NCBI GenBank assembly: GCA_949825045.1
Contig: OX463832.1
Location: forward strand, 25,476,552 to 25,540,551
Direction of reading: 5' to 3'
Source: Argyresthia goedartella
Lineage: Eukaryota > Arthropoda > Insecta > Lepidoptera > Argyresthiidae
Length of the DNA: 64,000 nt
In this document: piece by piece, positions 1 to 10,532 of the stretch
Position numbering within the stretch: position 1 is the first letter of the stretch
Layout: every line of letters starts with the position of its first letter
Program-made: the position numbers and the translations under genes
Notes under the pieces: generated by a model
What the model was told of the DNA's origin: nothing
What the model saw: only the letters and a program-made list of their open reading frames with translations
The model's database searches: none

Positions 1-1
1 G

Positions 2-334
2 GGCCTTACTCGACATTCTATGGCTTCCCTGGAGAGCAGGAGGATGCTCGCAGATCAGAAACTTCTTCATGACGTCATCAACAACAGACTGGACAATGAG
101 TGGCTGGTGAGGTCAGTGCTGCTGCGCATCGCCCCAGCGCGGTCGCGTCGCCACACACCGGCGCTGCTTGGGTACGAGCGCGCGCGCACCAACTATGCCT
201 CCAATTCACCGCTAAATAGGAGCATTGATATGTACGAGAAACACTTTGCGGGGGCCGATGTCTTTTACCTGAACCGGACTCAATTTATATCACAGGTTTG
301 TGCGAAGATAAGGTCAATCAAATTAGATAATTGA
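2..334 (+). pseudogene. C-terminal end of a non-LTR retrotransposon reverse transcriptase (cut by window edge)
   Basis: The reading frame is open from the window edge to a TAA at 332-334, so this is the tail of a longer ORF. The residues (LESRRMLADQKLLHD, then RTNYASNSPLNRSI) resemble the region after the RT domain in jockey/CR1-superfamily non-LTR elements, where an RTNY...SPL.R motif is common. The catalytic part lies outside the window. A second copy of the same tail occurs at 8447-8653 with the same 3' UTR words, which supports a repeated element rather than a host gene. The clade assignment is inference. Confidence 0.6.
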
Positions 335-431
335 TCATCAAAAATAATCAAAAATCAATAACATTTATTCAAGGAAATTGAACTCTCTCATTTGACATAG
401 AAAAACCTCATATCCACACACATATTACATA

Positions 432-494
<63 letters not shown>

Positions 495-715
495 ATACAC
501 ATATACAAACACATACCTTATTATATATAATGTAAAATTACCTTTTATACATATGTTTTATGATCTAAAAATCCTCATCATAATTTATAAAGGATATGTT
601 TCGTAATTGGCATTATCCATTTATATCAGTGTTATTTTTATCGAATTAATTACTTATGCTGTGAAAAATCAACAAACAAATAAATAAATAAAATAAATAA
701 ATAAATAAATGAACT
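335..715 (+). repeat. 3' UTR and A-rich tail of the same non-LTR element, with a (CA)n microsatellite
   Basis: The stretch contains a (CA)n run at about 446-489, then the word TTTCGTAATTGGCAT (about 599-613) and a CTGTGAAA word (about 659) before an (AAATAAAT)n tail ending near 713. The same words in the same order follow the second copy at 8881-8985. The AAATAAAT tail is the expected 3' end of a target-primed insertion. No protein is encoded. Confidence 0.6.
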
Positions 716-1368
716 TGAAGAAAACAACAGCTGCTCTCCAAATCCTATATCCTCCCCATTCCACATATCCTATATTGGCTTCAGGCTGAAGAGTCGGTCG
801 ATTGAATTCACGCTCCTTCCCCTCCTATCGAGCAGGTCATTCCGCCCCCCCTCAAAACTCGTGCTCTCTGGTATGCCGGCCGAAAGACCGGAACAGGTTT
901 AGAACCCTGGCTGGAGAAGCACCATTCATTCTTCATTCATTCAAAAACATAATACGCTTCTTGCGTCTTACAATATTTTTAAAAATTAGCGATGCTGTTA
1001 TGTTGACCTACATGAGAAATAATCGCAGACTCGTTGCGCCCCGGCCTAGACCCGCGAAAGTTAGCTATTCTTTCATTTATTGGTTTACCTACGTTACGAC
1101 AAAACAACATACAAACATTGTGGCATGGAGTCCCACACCGGGTGGCTGACAGAGGCCTATATTGCCCACGTTGAGCCAGTAATTCAATTTTAACTCCATT
1201 TTTCGTGACATGGGGCTAGCCCATAGCCGCCATTTTGGATAAAAACTATAATTACGGCCAGCGTTGAAACCGGTGGAAATAATATAAACGGAAATAGTAT
1301 AATATGTATGTGCAACAGTGAATAAGTAATAAGTATGTAGTTATGTGTAGGTATTAACTTTCATTATG

Positions 1369-1405
<37 letters not shown>
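716..1405. other. Non-coding stretch with a small RT-tail remnant and a (TA)n run
   Basis: I see no intact gene. Positions 986-1077 are clearly related to the RT C-terminus of the CR1-like element at 19528-19611 (shared pattern ...RNN.RL.AP.......KVS.SF), so this is a short decayed CR1-like relic. The rest, including a pyrimidine-rich stretch at 800-900, is unassigned. A (TA)n tract at about 1374-1404 abuts the mariner insertion and supplies its TA target. Confidence 0.45.
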
Positions 1406-1410
<5 letters not shown>

Positions 1411-2702
1411 TCAGGTCATAAGTTCTGTCACACAATAAAAACTTTTGAATTTAGAACGCTGGCCACAAAAAAGTTTATTGAATTCGAATTTCGAATTTTT
1501 CATGAAAATAAAATGTGTACTTTTTAGAATTTTCCTCATTTTTAAATATGGAGTGGACACTTAAAGAAGACCGTGTCGCAGTTATTGCGTTGCATCGTTG
1601 CGGTTACGCGCCAATTCAGATTTTCGACTTACTGAAAAATTTGAATATAACCAAAAGATTCGTTTATCGTACCATAAAATGATACAATGAAGACTCTAGT
1701 GTAGATGACAGGTCAAGAAGTGGTCGCCCTCGCTCTGTTAGTACTCCAGCAGTGATAAAAGCTGTGAAGGCGCGAATTCAAAGAAATCCCATACGTAAGC
1801 AGAAACTGTTGGCCCTTCAGATGGGATTAAGCAGGACCACGGTGAAAAGGGTGTTAAATGAAGACTTAGGGCTTAGGGCATATCGAAGAAAAACAGGACA
1901 TCGTTTGGACGCTCGTTTAATGGACCTGAGACTGAAGAGATGCCGCGCTTTGTTGAAGCGGTACGCGGGAAAAAAGCATCGGGAAATTCTTTTTTCGGAT
2001 GAAAAAAATTTCACCGTGGAAGAGAGCTACAACAAACAAAATGAAAAGGTGTACGCACACAGCAGTGAAGAAGCGAGCAACCGTATTCCGCGTATCCAAC
2101 GAGGTCATTTTCCATCCTCGCTCATGGTTTGGTTGGGAGTCTCTTATTGGGGCTTAACTGAGGTAAATTTTTGTGAGAAAGGCGTAAAAACGAATGCAGT
2201 TGTGTATCAAAATACAGTCCTCAAGAACCTTGTGGAACCTGTTTCTCATACCATGTTTAATAACAGGCACTGGGTATTCCAAAAAGGTTCTGCGCCAGCT
2301 CATAGAGCGAAAAGCACACAAGACTGGCTGGCGGCGCGTGAAATCGACTTCATCCGGCACGAAGACTGGCCCTCCTCCAGTCCAGATTTGAGTCCGTTAG
2401 ATTACAAGATATGGCAACACTTCGAGGAAAAGGCCTGCTCAAAGCCTCATTCTGATTTGGAGTCACTCAAGGCATCCTTGATTAAGGCAGCCGCCGATAT
2501 TGACATGGACCTCGTTCGTGCTGCGATAGACGACTGGCCGCGCAGAATAAAGGCCTGTATTCAAAGTCGCGGGGGTCATTTTGAATAAACTTTATTACCA
2601 TAAGAATCTATGTTTTATTAAGTTCATTTTGCTAACATAAATAATAAACATGTCTAAATTATTACATATTGCACATGTGACAGAACTTATGACCTGACTA
2701 TG
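1406..2702 (+). mobile_element. maT-type (DD37D) Tc1/mariner transposon, dead copy
   Basis: The terminal inverted repeats are 1406-1433 and the reverse complement of 2675-2702. They are about 28 bp, share the core AGTCAGGTCATAAGTTCTGT, and differ at two or three positions. TA dinucleotides at 1404-1405 and 2703-2704 are the duplicated target. The element is about 1.3 kb, normal for mariner-like transposons, and encloses one transposase pseudogene on the same strand. Confidence 0.92.
1548..2588 (+). pseudogene. maT/mariner transposase with a nonsense codon and a lost catalytic Asp
   Basis: Cut-and-paste DDE/D transposase of the Tc1/mariner superfamily. The frame begins at ATG 1548 and encodes an N-terminal helix-turn-helix, then a second HTH. 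An in-frame TGA at 1680-1682 interrupts it after 44 codons, and the rest (1752-2588) stays open. Catalytic signatures are ILFSDEKNF (first D), QKGSAPAH and SSSPDLSPLDYKIW (third D). In the second motif the family has QxD-G/S-APAH; here the Asp reads Gly. Counting from that position to the third D gives 37 residues, the DD37D spacing of the maT group. The copy therefore has two independent inactivating changes. It fills most of the space between the TIRs. Confidence 0.88.
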
Positions 2703-3876
2703 TATATAATATCGTTTACGGAATTCATAAATAAATAATACTATTCAGCTTCTTGTGCATTATACAGTAACATATTGGTGTAGTCATATTTTAGGGGGTT
2801 GTTAGGGACATTATTCTGAACAACTTTCACTAACAACCCCCTAAAACATGCACCTTTCTGTTACACCCAGTATAAAGGTACATAACTTGCTTCTGGCCGC
2901 CCCACACTAGGATAACCTGTGTCTATGTCGTGGGAACTAGAAACAGTGACGTCACACACAGCCCATCCAAGATCGGTATTTTTTTCTTCTTCCTCCCCAG
3001 ACAATTAATAATTAAATCATCATTAGACTGCACATTAATAATAGGCTGTTTACTTACGTGTAGGCTGAATGATTGAATATCTGTGCCTAAATGATGTAAC
3101 AAAAAAACGTGCTTGCTTGTAGAGGTGTTTTGTTTGGATTCGACCTTATTTGTCTGAACCTGTATTGGATTCTATCTGGAAAAGCGATGTGAACTGAGTT
3201 AATGATGATGATGATGCTTAGATACTTAAAGGGCATACAATTTTCTGGTCGTAAACTATGAGAAGCCTAAATACGCGTGTGCGAAGCCGTGCCCTCGCGC
3301 AGATAGTATAAATTAAGTACGTATTAAGTTAAGATAAGATAAGATAAGCGTTTATTCAGACGTCACAGTACACAAAACAGAACACAAATAATACCAGAAG
3401 TAAACTTATGGCTAGTACATTCAGAAATATTATACATTTAACGGAAGGGATTGGAGAAACTAGGGAAAACAAAACAAGACTAACCCAGCGTCATCATGTC
3501 CGCTCCACAACGGTGTGGAAGGGGCACAGTAGTGCCAACTATAAGCCAAAATATACAATCTAGTAGTGCGCGAAATGGTTTCGGCTCAGCATATGCTACA
3601 GGAAGACCTATAGCACGGGTATTCTGTCGCAACCAAGTGTATAATTGAGTGTAGTATTTGTGGTGTTGATATTAATCTATAATATTTACAATTAAATTCT
3701 TAAATTTATCTCTTAAGATATAAGTAAAATATAATAATAAATAAATAAATATAGGTAGTTACAATGTCTGACCTGTATGGAGACGGTAGAGTCAGCGTTA
3801 ACGCACCTCAACCGGCCTCTACTAGGAATTGTGTTGTTTAGTCTATAAGGATCCTAGCTCTTACAGTTGTGTTTTA
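2703..3876. other. Non-coding stretch: 17-bp foldback, (ATG)n tract, minus-strand non-LTR tail
   Basis: No gene is supported. It contains a perfect inverted repeat (2789-2805 with 2830-2846). An ATGATGATGATG tract near 3202-3216 could be the 3' tail of an RTE-type insertion. A TTAAGATAAGATAAGATAAG tract at 3329-3348, followed by TTTATTCAG, looks like the tandem tail and polyadenylation region of a minus-strand CR1-like insertion reaching perhaps 3650. The last roughly 120 bp may be the upstream part of the errantivirus 5' LTR. Confidence 0.4.
2789..2846. repeat. Perfect 17-bp inverted repeat (hairpin)
   Basis: TTTTAGGGGGTTGTTAG at 2789-2805 is exactly the reverse complement of 2830-2846, separated by 24 nt. 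Transcribed, it would form a stable hairpin. It may be the terminus or core of a foldback or helitron-like repeat, but nothing in the flanks identifies the family. Confidence 0.75.
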
Positions 3877-3974
3877 GAATAAGTCAGTCATAATTAGACT
3901 ACTAAACGAATTGCTAGTTCCTTTTATTTTAAAAAGTTAGTTTTTAAAAATATATCTTTCCTTCGTCGCGATTT
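3877..3974 (+). repeat. Right part of the errantivirus 5' LTR
   Basis: It aligns with 15181-15274 over about 95 bp with a handful of substitutions and a 4-bp length difference (an extra TTAG after AAAAAG). Similarity stops at the same point (CGCGATTT) in both, which defines the right LTR end. The left end cannot be fixed because the 3' copy is truncated. Confidence 0.7.
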
Positions 3975-3977
3975 CAC

Positions 3978-3994
3978 TGGCGCAGCCGGTAGGA
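3978..3994 (+). promoter_or_regulatory. Primer-binding site, tRNA-Ser type
   Basis: TGGCGCAGCCGGTAGGA lies 3 nt after the LTR end. The first eleven bases differ at one position from the complement of an animal tRNA-Ser 3' end (…CGACTGCG plus CCA), the primer class used by the 17.6/297 errantivirus group. It would prime minus-strand cDNA synthesis. Confidence 0.7.
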
Positions 3995-4279
3995 TTTCGG
4001 TGTGAAGTCGCCTGCATGTGAGGATCCCCAAATCGATCCTAGTGCAGTGAAATTGATTCGTATACGTTTTAACGTTTAAACCGAAAAACTGACCAAACAA
4101 ATAAATTCGTCTTACTCTACGACGCAAGGAGATACAGCTTCAATTGGAGGAAATGGAAAAGGGCTTGATGCTGTGAGTAGACCTCTTCACTTTCCCGTCC
4201 TTCCCATTCTCATTCCATTGGCTGTTTAATTAAGTTTAGTAGTTAAGTTTAATTTTAGTAAATCGCACTCTCTTTGAAA

Positions 4280-5328
4280 ATGGAGCAAATCCGCACAATC
4301 CCTCAAGAAATGCTGGGAATTATCCCGAAGTTTGATGGTGATGTGAGGCTACTAAATTTATTTGTAACAAAGGCCGAATATGTGATCAATGCTTTTCGTA
4401 GTCGGACGAAAATGCCGCCCAGGACACATATGTATTTCACGCAATCACAGGCCGATTGACTGGTAAAGCCGCTCACCTTATCAGTGAAAGGCAAGAAATC
4501 AGTAGTTGGACTGACTTAAAACGAGTATTTACTCAACATTTCGGTGACCCAAGATCGGAAGAGTGCATAGCCATCGAATTAGAGAGTTTAAAAATAAATC
4601 CAGGTGAATGTTTTTTAGACTTTTGCCACCGAATTCAGAATGTGAATTGTACTTTGTTTTCAAAGGTAAACGTGATCGAACCGGATTATATGAGGGCCCC
4701 AAAAAGGATAATTTATGATCGAATGGCGTTGAATGTATTTCTCTATAACTTACCAGAGGATATGCTTCGCATTGTGCGTCTACACGAGTGTGATTCACTA
4801 GAAGATGCCCTATCGGTAGTAATGGAGGAAATGAATTTCCTGAATCAATACCACGCAAAAAACAAATTTCGTCAGAATTATTCCCCGCAAACAACACAAA
4901 ACAACAATCCACCAATGCCAAATTTCAAGCCTGTTTTCCCACACAACAAATTTTTGGAACAAATCCCCAAATTTGGTCAACCGCAAAACCAAGGCTTTAA
5001 GTTCGGCGTACCATACCAAAACCAAGCACCACCTCAAGCTCAAGTCTTTAGGTTTGGAATCCCCCAAAATCAGGTACCGAGGGCCATTCTGCCCTACCAA
5101 AATATGCAACCTCAACATAGACCATTCATGCCATATAACCAACCCAGATTCAATAGCTATCAGCCAGCTAACCGACCACCATTTAAATTCGGTATTCCAC
5201 CTGGCTATCAACAGATGCAAGGCCAAAGGCCTCAAGGTCCACAGGCCCCGAGATTCGACAATGACGTTTCTATGCGCACCGCACCTCATCAAAATCCAAA
5301 TGTCACCCCACGTTCAACAAATAATTAG
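4280..5328 (+). pseudogene. Errantivirus gag, frameshifted and with a C-terminal stop
   Basis: The capsid-type protein starts at ATG 4280 (MEQIRTIPQEML), runs to about 4459, then shifts frame and continues from 4456 to 5328. The second part holds a typical errantiviral capsid region (KRVFTQHFGDPRSEE, LNVFLYNLP) followed by a long Gln/Asn/Pro-rich tail (4890-5320) with repeated PKFG/FKFG/FRFG-type words. No CCHC zinc knuckle is visible, as is usual for errantiviral Gag. The frame stays open beyond the TAG at 5326-5328 to about 5544, so that TAG may itself be a nonsense change. Gag would form the particle. Confidence 0.75.
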
Positions 5329-5522
5329 TTTTACACCGAAATGGCTTACCAACCCGAATATCCCGCCGAGTACCTCTATATGATGGAAAGAAATAATGAT
5401 ACTTACCAATACCCGGACGCAGATACTGTCGAATACCCCGTAGATGAATGCGCTGCTTTCGAAAGCCAAACTCAAGGTTATGCCCAAACTTCTGAAACTG
5501 AAATTTTTCGGTTACAAGCATC

Positions 5523-5876
5523 GGAGACAGACCCCCAGAAATAATATACCTAAATAATCATGGAGCACTAAGATTACCCCATATAGAGATTCCCGAGATT
5601 GGCACTAAATTCATGATTGACACAGGAAGCTCTAGATCTTTCATTAGCCCTGAAATAGCAAAAAGATACTTTCCTGAATTTATATACAACGAGCCATTCG
5701 AGGTAATGAGCACTCACGCACGAAGTTATCACAACGAAGTTATAACTATCCCCCTATTAAAGACGTTTCGAAGCACCAACACACACAAATTTTATCTGTT
5801 TGAAGTTGACATTAGTTTTGGCGGACTGATAGGCTCCGACTTACTGAAACAATTAGATGCAAACATCGACATGTAG
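5523..5876 (+). pseudogene. Errantivirus pol: aspartic protease segment
   Basis: The frame is -1 relative to gag and opens before 5523. It contains MIDTGSSRSFISPEIA, the active-site DTGSS loop of a retropepsin, and later GGLIGSDLL, the flap/second-strand signature. A TAG at 5874-5876 ends the open frame. Downstream the same frame continues as recognisable but unlabelled pol linker to about 6380. Protease would cut Gag-Pol. The overlap with the extended gag frame near 5520-5544 suggests the ancestor used -1 frameshifting, but I see no convincing slippery heptamer. Confidence 0.7.
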
Positions 5877-6231
5877 AACCAAATACTAATCACTCGAGAC
5901 ACAAAGATACCCATTATTTACAGCCCACCTTACAAAGTTCACATTGAACCCCGATCCGAAACACATGCGAAAATTCCTGTTGACCTCCTTGAAGGAGAAG
6001 CGATTAATAATTTCATAAATTTTGGTAATGGTGTTAGGATCCCTGCCGCATTAGTAACCTGTACACAAGGGTATGCTACGACGGTTATTCAAAATGCATC
6101 AGATGATCATTATGACATAGCATTCCAACAACCTCTGGCGGTCACTAAATATGAAAAGCAGGAGATTAAAGTTAATAACATTGGTTCAACGGTTGACGAC
6201 AACAGTAATGAAATTTTAAAACAAAATCTAC

Positions 6232-6529
6232 CAAAACTCCGTTTAGACCATATGAATTCTGAAGAACGAAACAAAATCCTTAACTGGTGTACAGATTACA
6301 AAGACATTTTTTACACTGAAAAACTGCCACTGACATTTACTAATCAGGTTAAACACAAAATCAGGACTGTCAACGAAGATCAAAACTCCGTTTAGACCAT
6401 ATGAATTCTGAAGAATGAAACAAAATCCTTAACTTATGTACAGATTACGAAGACATTTTTTACACTGAAAAACTGCCACTGATATTTACTAATAAGGTTA
6501 AACACAAAATTAGGACTGTCAACGACGAT
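6232..6529 (+). repeat. 149-bp tandem duplication inside errantivirus pol
   Basis: The segment starting CAAAACTCCGTTTAGACC at 6232 recurs at 6381 with about ten substitutions. 149 is not a multiple of three, so the duplication shifts the frame: the protease frame and the RT frame downstream (first seen open at 6650) differ by exactly that amount. The divergence between the copies shows the duplication is not recent. Confidence 0.9.
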
Positions 6530-7701
6530 CCCATATACGTAAAACCGTATCGTCAACCCCCGACTGAATCCGCTGAAATCAGAAACCAGTTAGAGAAATT
6601 ACTAAATGACAATGTCATACAGGAATCCCACTCACCATGGAGTGCTCCTGTGCACCTCGTGCCAAGAAAACTAGACGCTAGTGGAGAACAAAAGTACCGA
6701 ATGGTTATAGACTTCAGACGAATTAATGAAATTACAGTTGACGACAAATACCCTCTCCCCAACATAACAGTCCTTTTTGACAAACTTGGCAAAATCTGCT
6801 ATTTCTCTGTAATTGATTTAGCAAGCGGATGCCACCAAATTGAGGTAGAAAAAGAAGATCAACCTAAAACTGCGTACTCAACCCAATTTGGACACTATGA
6901 ATTCCGTCGAATGCTGTTCGGGCTTAAAACAGATCCAGCGACATTCCAAAGAGCTATAGACAATGTTCTGCGCGGACTTCAGGGTACACACTGTTTAATA
7001 TATCTTGATGATATTATAGTCTGGCTGGAGGGCATCCTTTTCCGACGCTACAGGGAAGCGAAACCTAGGAAGAAAATCCCTAGCTAGGCTAGATAATATT
7101 TTGTGTTTATTTAATAAATTATGTATCTTTAGTCTTAAGGTATGTATAGATATGGGTTTTGTAACCTGAAATAAAGATTATTATTATTATTATTATTATT
7201 TTTATAGTGTTTTTCACGAGCCTCGAGGAACATTTGACGAAGCTAAAAGCGGTTTTTGATAAATTGAGAGAAACAAACTTAAAAGTGCAATTGGATAAAT
7301 CCGAGTTTCTGTGCAAAGAAGCCGCTTACCTGGGACACACTATTACGCCTGAAGGGCTGAAACCAAACATAGACAAAATTGACGCAATCTTAAACTACTC
7401 CTTACCTAAGACCACGACCGAAATAAAAAGCTTTTTAGGACTGATTGGCTTTTACAGAAAATTTATTAAAGACTTCTCTAAAATAACCCAACCTATGACT
7501 GCATGCCTAAAGAAGAACAGTAAAATAGTAATTGACGACAAATATATAAATTCATTCCAAAAATGTAAAGAACTACTGGTTAGTGCACCCCTTTTACAAT
7601 ACCCCGACTTCACTAAACCATTCATATTGACGACAGACGCCTCTGACTTTGCTATTGGTGCAGTGCTTTCGCAAGGCACCATTGGAAGTGACAAACCATA
7701 G
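6530..7701 (+). pseudogene. Errantivirus pol: reverse transcriptase and start of RNase H, split by a non-LTR tail
   Basis: RT part 1 (to 7020) shows SPWSAPVHLV, YRMVIDFRRINE, FSVIDLASGCHQIE (catalytic D), FRRMLFGLKTDPATFQ and IYLDDIIV (YLDD catalytic pair). The frame is then broken by 188 bp: a 181-bp insertion plus a 7-bp target duplication. RT resumes at about 7207 with the thumb/connection region (YLGHTITPEGLKPN, FLGLIGFYRKFIKDFS) and enters RNase H (LTTDASDFAIGAVLSQ). A TAG at 7699-7701 ends it. The motifs are intact but the frame is not. Confidence 0.85.
7021..7208 (+). mobile_element. 5'-truncated non-LTR tail inserted in RT, TSD TTATAGT
   Basis: About 181 bp ending in AATAAAG followed by (ATT)n is flanked by TTATAGT at 7014-7020 and 7202-7208. 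The (ATT)n tail and 7-bp duplication are the marks of target-primed reverse transcription. It encodes nothing complete. It interrupts the errantivirus RT right after the YLDD motif. Confidence 0.8.
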
Positions 7702-8435
7702 GCTTATGCAAGTCGAACATTAAATGACGCTGAAAAAAGATATAGCACGATAGAAAAGGAGTTGCTTGCCATAATATACGGGCAGTGAAACATTTCCGCC
7801 CATACCTTTATGGCAATCAATTTACAATATACACCGAACAAAGACCACTAGCATGGCTCGACTCTCTCAAGGAACCAAATAGCAAATTGACACGTTACAA
7901 ACTAAGATTAGGCGAATATAACTTTAGTACACAAAAGCGGAAAACAAAACACAAATGCAGATGCTCTCTCCCGAATACGTTTAAATGCTTTACGTAATGG
8001 CAAAGACGAACAACAATCCACAGACGTTAATGTAGTGGACACTGAACTGGACGATCTCCTTGAACACATACAGCAACTGATAGACGAATTAACAAACCCT
8101 GATGACCTCAACGAATACAATCGACAATTAGCGGAAGAATTAAGAAAAATAGATGAACCAGTAATACCTACTCGCGGCAATTCTGATAGTAGCACTATAA
8201 CAGTACCCTCTGATAGACCCACAATTTCTAGCACAAACACCGCACATTCTGCTAATGACATGGACACAAATGGAATCCCAATATTACATGAAGCCGTTGT
8301 TACTAAACCTTATCAAATCTTGGTAGACGTTTGGTTTAAAGACGAGTCAGTCAAAGCTGTTCCTCATCCAAAGCAAAAGATTTTGATGGTCTCATTACCA
8401 TTAGATAACACCGAACTTATTAAACAATTTCTAAA
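7702..8435 (+). pseudogene. Errantivirus pol: RNase H remainder and integrase linker, multiply frameshifted
   Basis: After the TAG at 7699 the RNase H region continues (EKRYSTIEKELLAII) and shifts frame near 7785 (MKHFRPYLYGNQFTIYTEQRPLAWLDS), the usual end of gypsy RNase H. It shifts again near 7935 into 8035-8430, an acidic linker (LDDLLEHIQQLIDELTNPDD) that precedes the integrase zinc finger. A younger non-LTR tail cuts it at about 8436. Confidence 0.7.
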
Positions 8436-8985
8436 ATTTCGCCCCTGTGCGCGCACGCCGGCACGGACATGTGCTTGCAGTGCTGCACCATGCGCGCACG
8501 CGCACCAATTACGCCTCTTACTCACCCTTGAATAGGAGCATCAATATTTATGAGGAGCGTTTCCCAGAGCTGGATATATTTTTATTTAATCGCTGCCCTG
8601 GCTTTTTGTCGGAAGTTAGGAAATATTCGACTTCGTCACCCCTCCTAACCTAGTTATTATAATGATTTTCTCATGACATTATCTTAGAATTACTTTTACT
8701 ATTTCCCATCGGAACTCGATACCACACATAAACACACACACACACACACTCACGCAGCCTCATACACCATTCAATCAGCAGTTCACCATATAGTCATACC
8801 AGTTTGAACTAAGTTTATTACTTTGCTCACTTTATTATTCCTTTAGAGAGGTTCTTATATTTCTATTTTATTTTTGTATTGTTTCGTAATTGGCATTTCA
8901 AATTTTCTTTTCCTTATTGATTAATATTGTATTTTAATTGCTGTGAAACATGAATAAATAAATAAATAAATAAAATAATACATTA
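8436..8985 (+). mobile_element. 5'-truncated non-LTR retrotransposon tail inserted in the errantivirus
   Basis: It encodes the RTNYASYSPLNRSI tail also seen at 2-334 (8447-8653) and shares its 3' UTR words, including TTTCGTAATTGGCAT and a (AAAT)n end. It begins abruptly with GC-rich sequence, unlike the AT-rich host element, which marks the 5' truncation. A (CA)n stretch sits near 8731-8749. I could not fix a clean target duplication. Confidence 0.7.
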
Positions 8986-9648
8986 GACCAAAAATTAAAT
9001 ACTTCATATTCTATGAAAACAAAGAACAGAGACGCCTATTTTCGAAAGTTGTCATTGAATTATTTAGAAAAGACATAGTACAACTTTACGAGTGTACTGA
9101 GAGAGAAATTAAAGTTACCAACGAAAATGAACAGGAAGAAATAATCAGACGCTACCATATCGGCAAAACATGTCATCGTGGAATCAATGAAACCATTTCC
9201 CACATAAAGCGTGTTTACTTTTGGAATAACATGGAACAAACAGTAACTGCTATCATTAACTCCTGCGAAACTTGTAAGCGTATGAAATATGACCGAAGAC
9301 CCTTTCGACCACACTTACAGTTCACCCAGACTCAGACAAAATCTTTCCAAGAATTATTCATTGACTTATACTCCATAGAAAGCAAGTATTTACTTGACTA
9401 TTATTGACGCATTTAGTAAATTGGCCCAAGCTTTTGAAATTCCCGACCGATCAACACCTGAAGTTATAAGAGCTCTCATAAAATACTTCTCGTTTTATGG
9501 CGTTCCAACCAGAATAAGCGCAGACCCTTGCTCAGAGTTTAATAATAAACTTATGCAGGAATTACTTACATTCTACAAAGTGGACCTTCATATTGGTACC
9601 CCGCATAATCCCAATTCCATAGGATTCATAGAACGATTGGAGAAATAT
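8986..9648 (+). pseudogene. Errantivirus integrase, N-terminal zinc finger and first part of the core
   Basis: An HHCC zinc-binding region is readable (YHIGKTCHRG, then IINSCETCKRM near 9270), followed by the core domain (TIIDAFSKLAQAFEI from about 9400). Stops occur near 9070 and 9405. The second catalytic region reads ADPCSEFNNK, so the Asp is kept but the following residues are unusual. The core is cut at 9648 by a CR1-like insertion and resumes at 13613. Confidence 0.75.
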
Positions 9649-10485
9649 ACCGATTCGCTCGCTGTCCCTGCTGAGGCGTGTGTCATGCCGCAAGCTGGCC
9701 CGAGGGCCGCGCCGTTCGCCGTTGCGCACGTTGCGACGCTCGCTGCCGCGAATGCCGCGCCAACCGCCGCCACGTGCATCAAACCGCACTCCAACACGTG
9801 TGTCCCGCCACTCACCTCCACTCGTGTACCGCCAGCTACCAAAATATGTGCTCAGAGAAAAACTCTGTTGTTCTCCGACAAAGTAGGTGCAGGATTTGGG
9901 ACTCTATTACATAACCGGCTTAACCAAAAAGTAACGAACATTTGCTGTCCAAATTGTTCATTTGTAGATCTAGTGAAGATGATTAGTCGCGGTATCTATG
10001 ATGAGTACAGCACAATTGTAATTATGGTAGGAAATCATTCAAACATTAGTCGGAATGATTTGAATAAAAGTGTTGAAACACTTCTAGACTTACATAGTAG
10101 GATGAAATGCAAATTTATACTATGCAATTTTCCATATGCCTGTAATTTGACAGAACTACAGAACAAATCTGTGCATAGAATTAATATTCATTTATTTAAT
10201 TTAACATGTCATCACAGCGATGCTATTTTATATTTCGACATGAATAATTTTATTCATAACTTTACTCTGACACGAGATACATTGTACCTGTCTAATAAAT
10301 ATAGAAAATTAGTAGCTACATTGTTAGCTTATAATATATGCGACGCAGCTATAGTTGGTTTAACTAAGTTCAACTTGACATCAGCTTATTTTAAGAGTAA
10401 TATGACATGCACCCCTATTGGGAATTCACCTGTTAATTATACTTTGCATGCAACATTGGAATCTGTTCCAAGTAATTTAAATTAG
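9649..10485 (+). CDS. CR1-like ORF1, SGNH/esterase-like (copy A)
   Basis: The open frame enters from the interrupted integrase (open from 9394), so the true start is unclear. The first 60 codons are GC-rich and Ala/Pro/Thr/Cys-rich, and the rest is AT-rich. From about 9850 the pattern TLLFSDKVGAGFGTLL, TIVIMVGNHSN and CKFILCNFPYACN matches the block order of the SGNH-hydrolase-like domain in CR1 ORF1 proteins. The nucleophile position (GDS in active enzymes) reads SDK and the final D..H block reads RDTLY, so catalysis is unlikely. ORF1 proteins of this type bind element RNA. Family identification is by pattern only. Confidence 0.6.
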   Translation, partial: TDSLAVPAEACVMPQAGPRAAPFAVAHVATLAAANAAPTAATCIKPHSNTCVPPLTSTRVPPATKICAQRKTLLFSDKVGAGFGTLLHNRLNQKVTNICCPNCSFVDLVKMISRGIYDEYSTIVIMVGNHSNISRNDLNKSVETLLDLHSRMKCKFILCNFPYACNLTELQNKSVHRINIHLFNLTCHHSDAILYFDMNNFIHNFTLTRDTLYLSNKYRKLVATLLAYNICDAAIVGLTKFNLTSAYFKSNMTCTPIGNSPVNYTLHATLESVPSNLN

Positions 10486-10532
10486 TTCATAAGACAATAG
10501 ACGAAATCTCTAGCATACAAGAGCCACTAAAT

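Noticed and set aside
802..1149. 115-codon ORF as a host gene
   Set aside because: Its middle matches a CR1-like RT tail; the rest has no feature. Treated as a relic.
4529..5292. Minus-strand ORFs of 130 and 160 codons opposite errantivirus gag
   Set aside because: Composition-driven antisense frames without any recognisable domain.
5500..5560. A -1 frameshift heptamer at the errantivirus gag/pol overlap
   Set aside because: The frames are offset by -1, but AAATTTTT and ACCCCCA words here are not in the X-XXY-YYZ phase.
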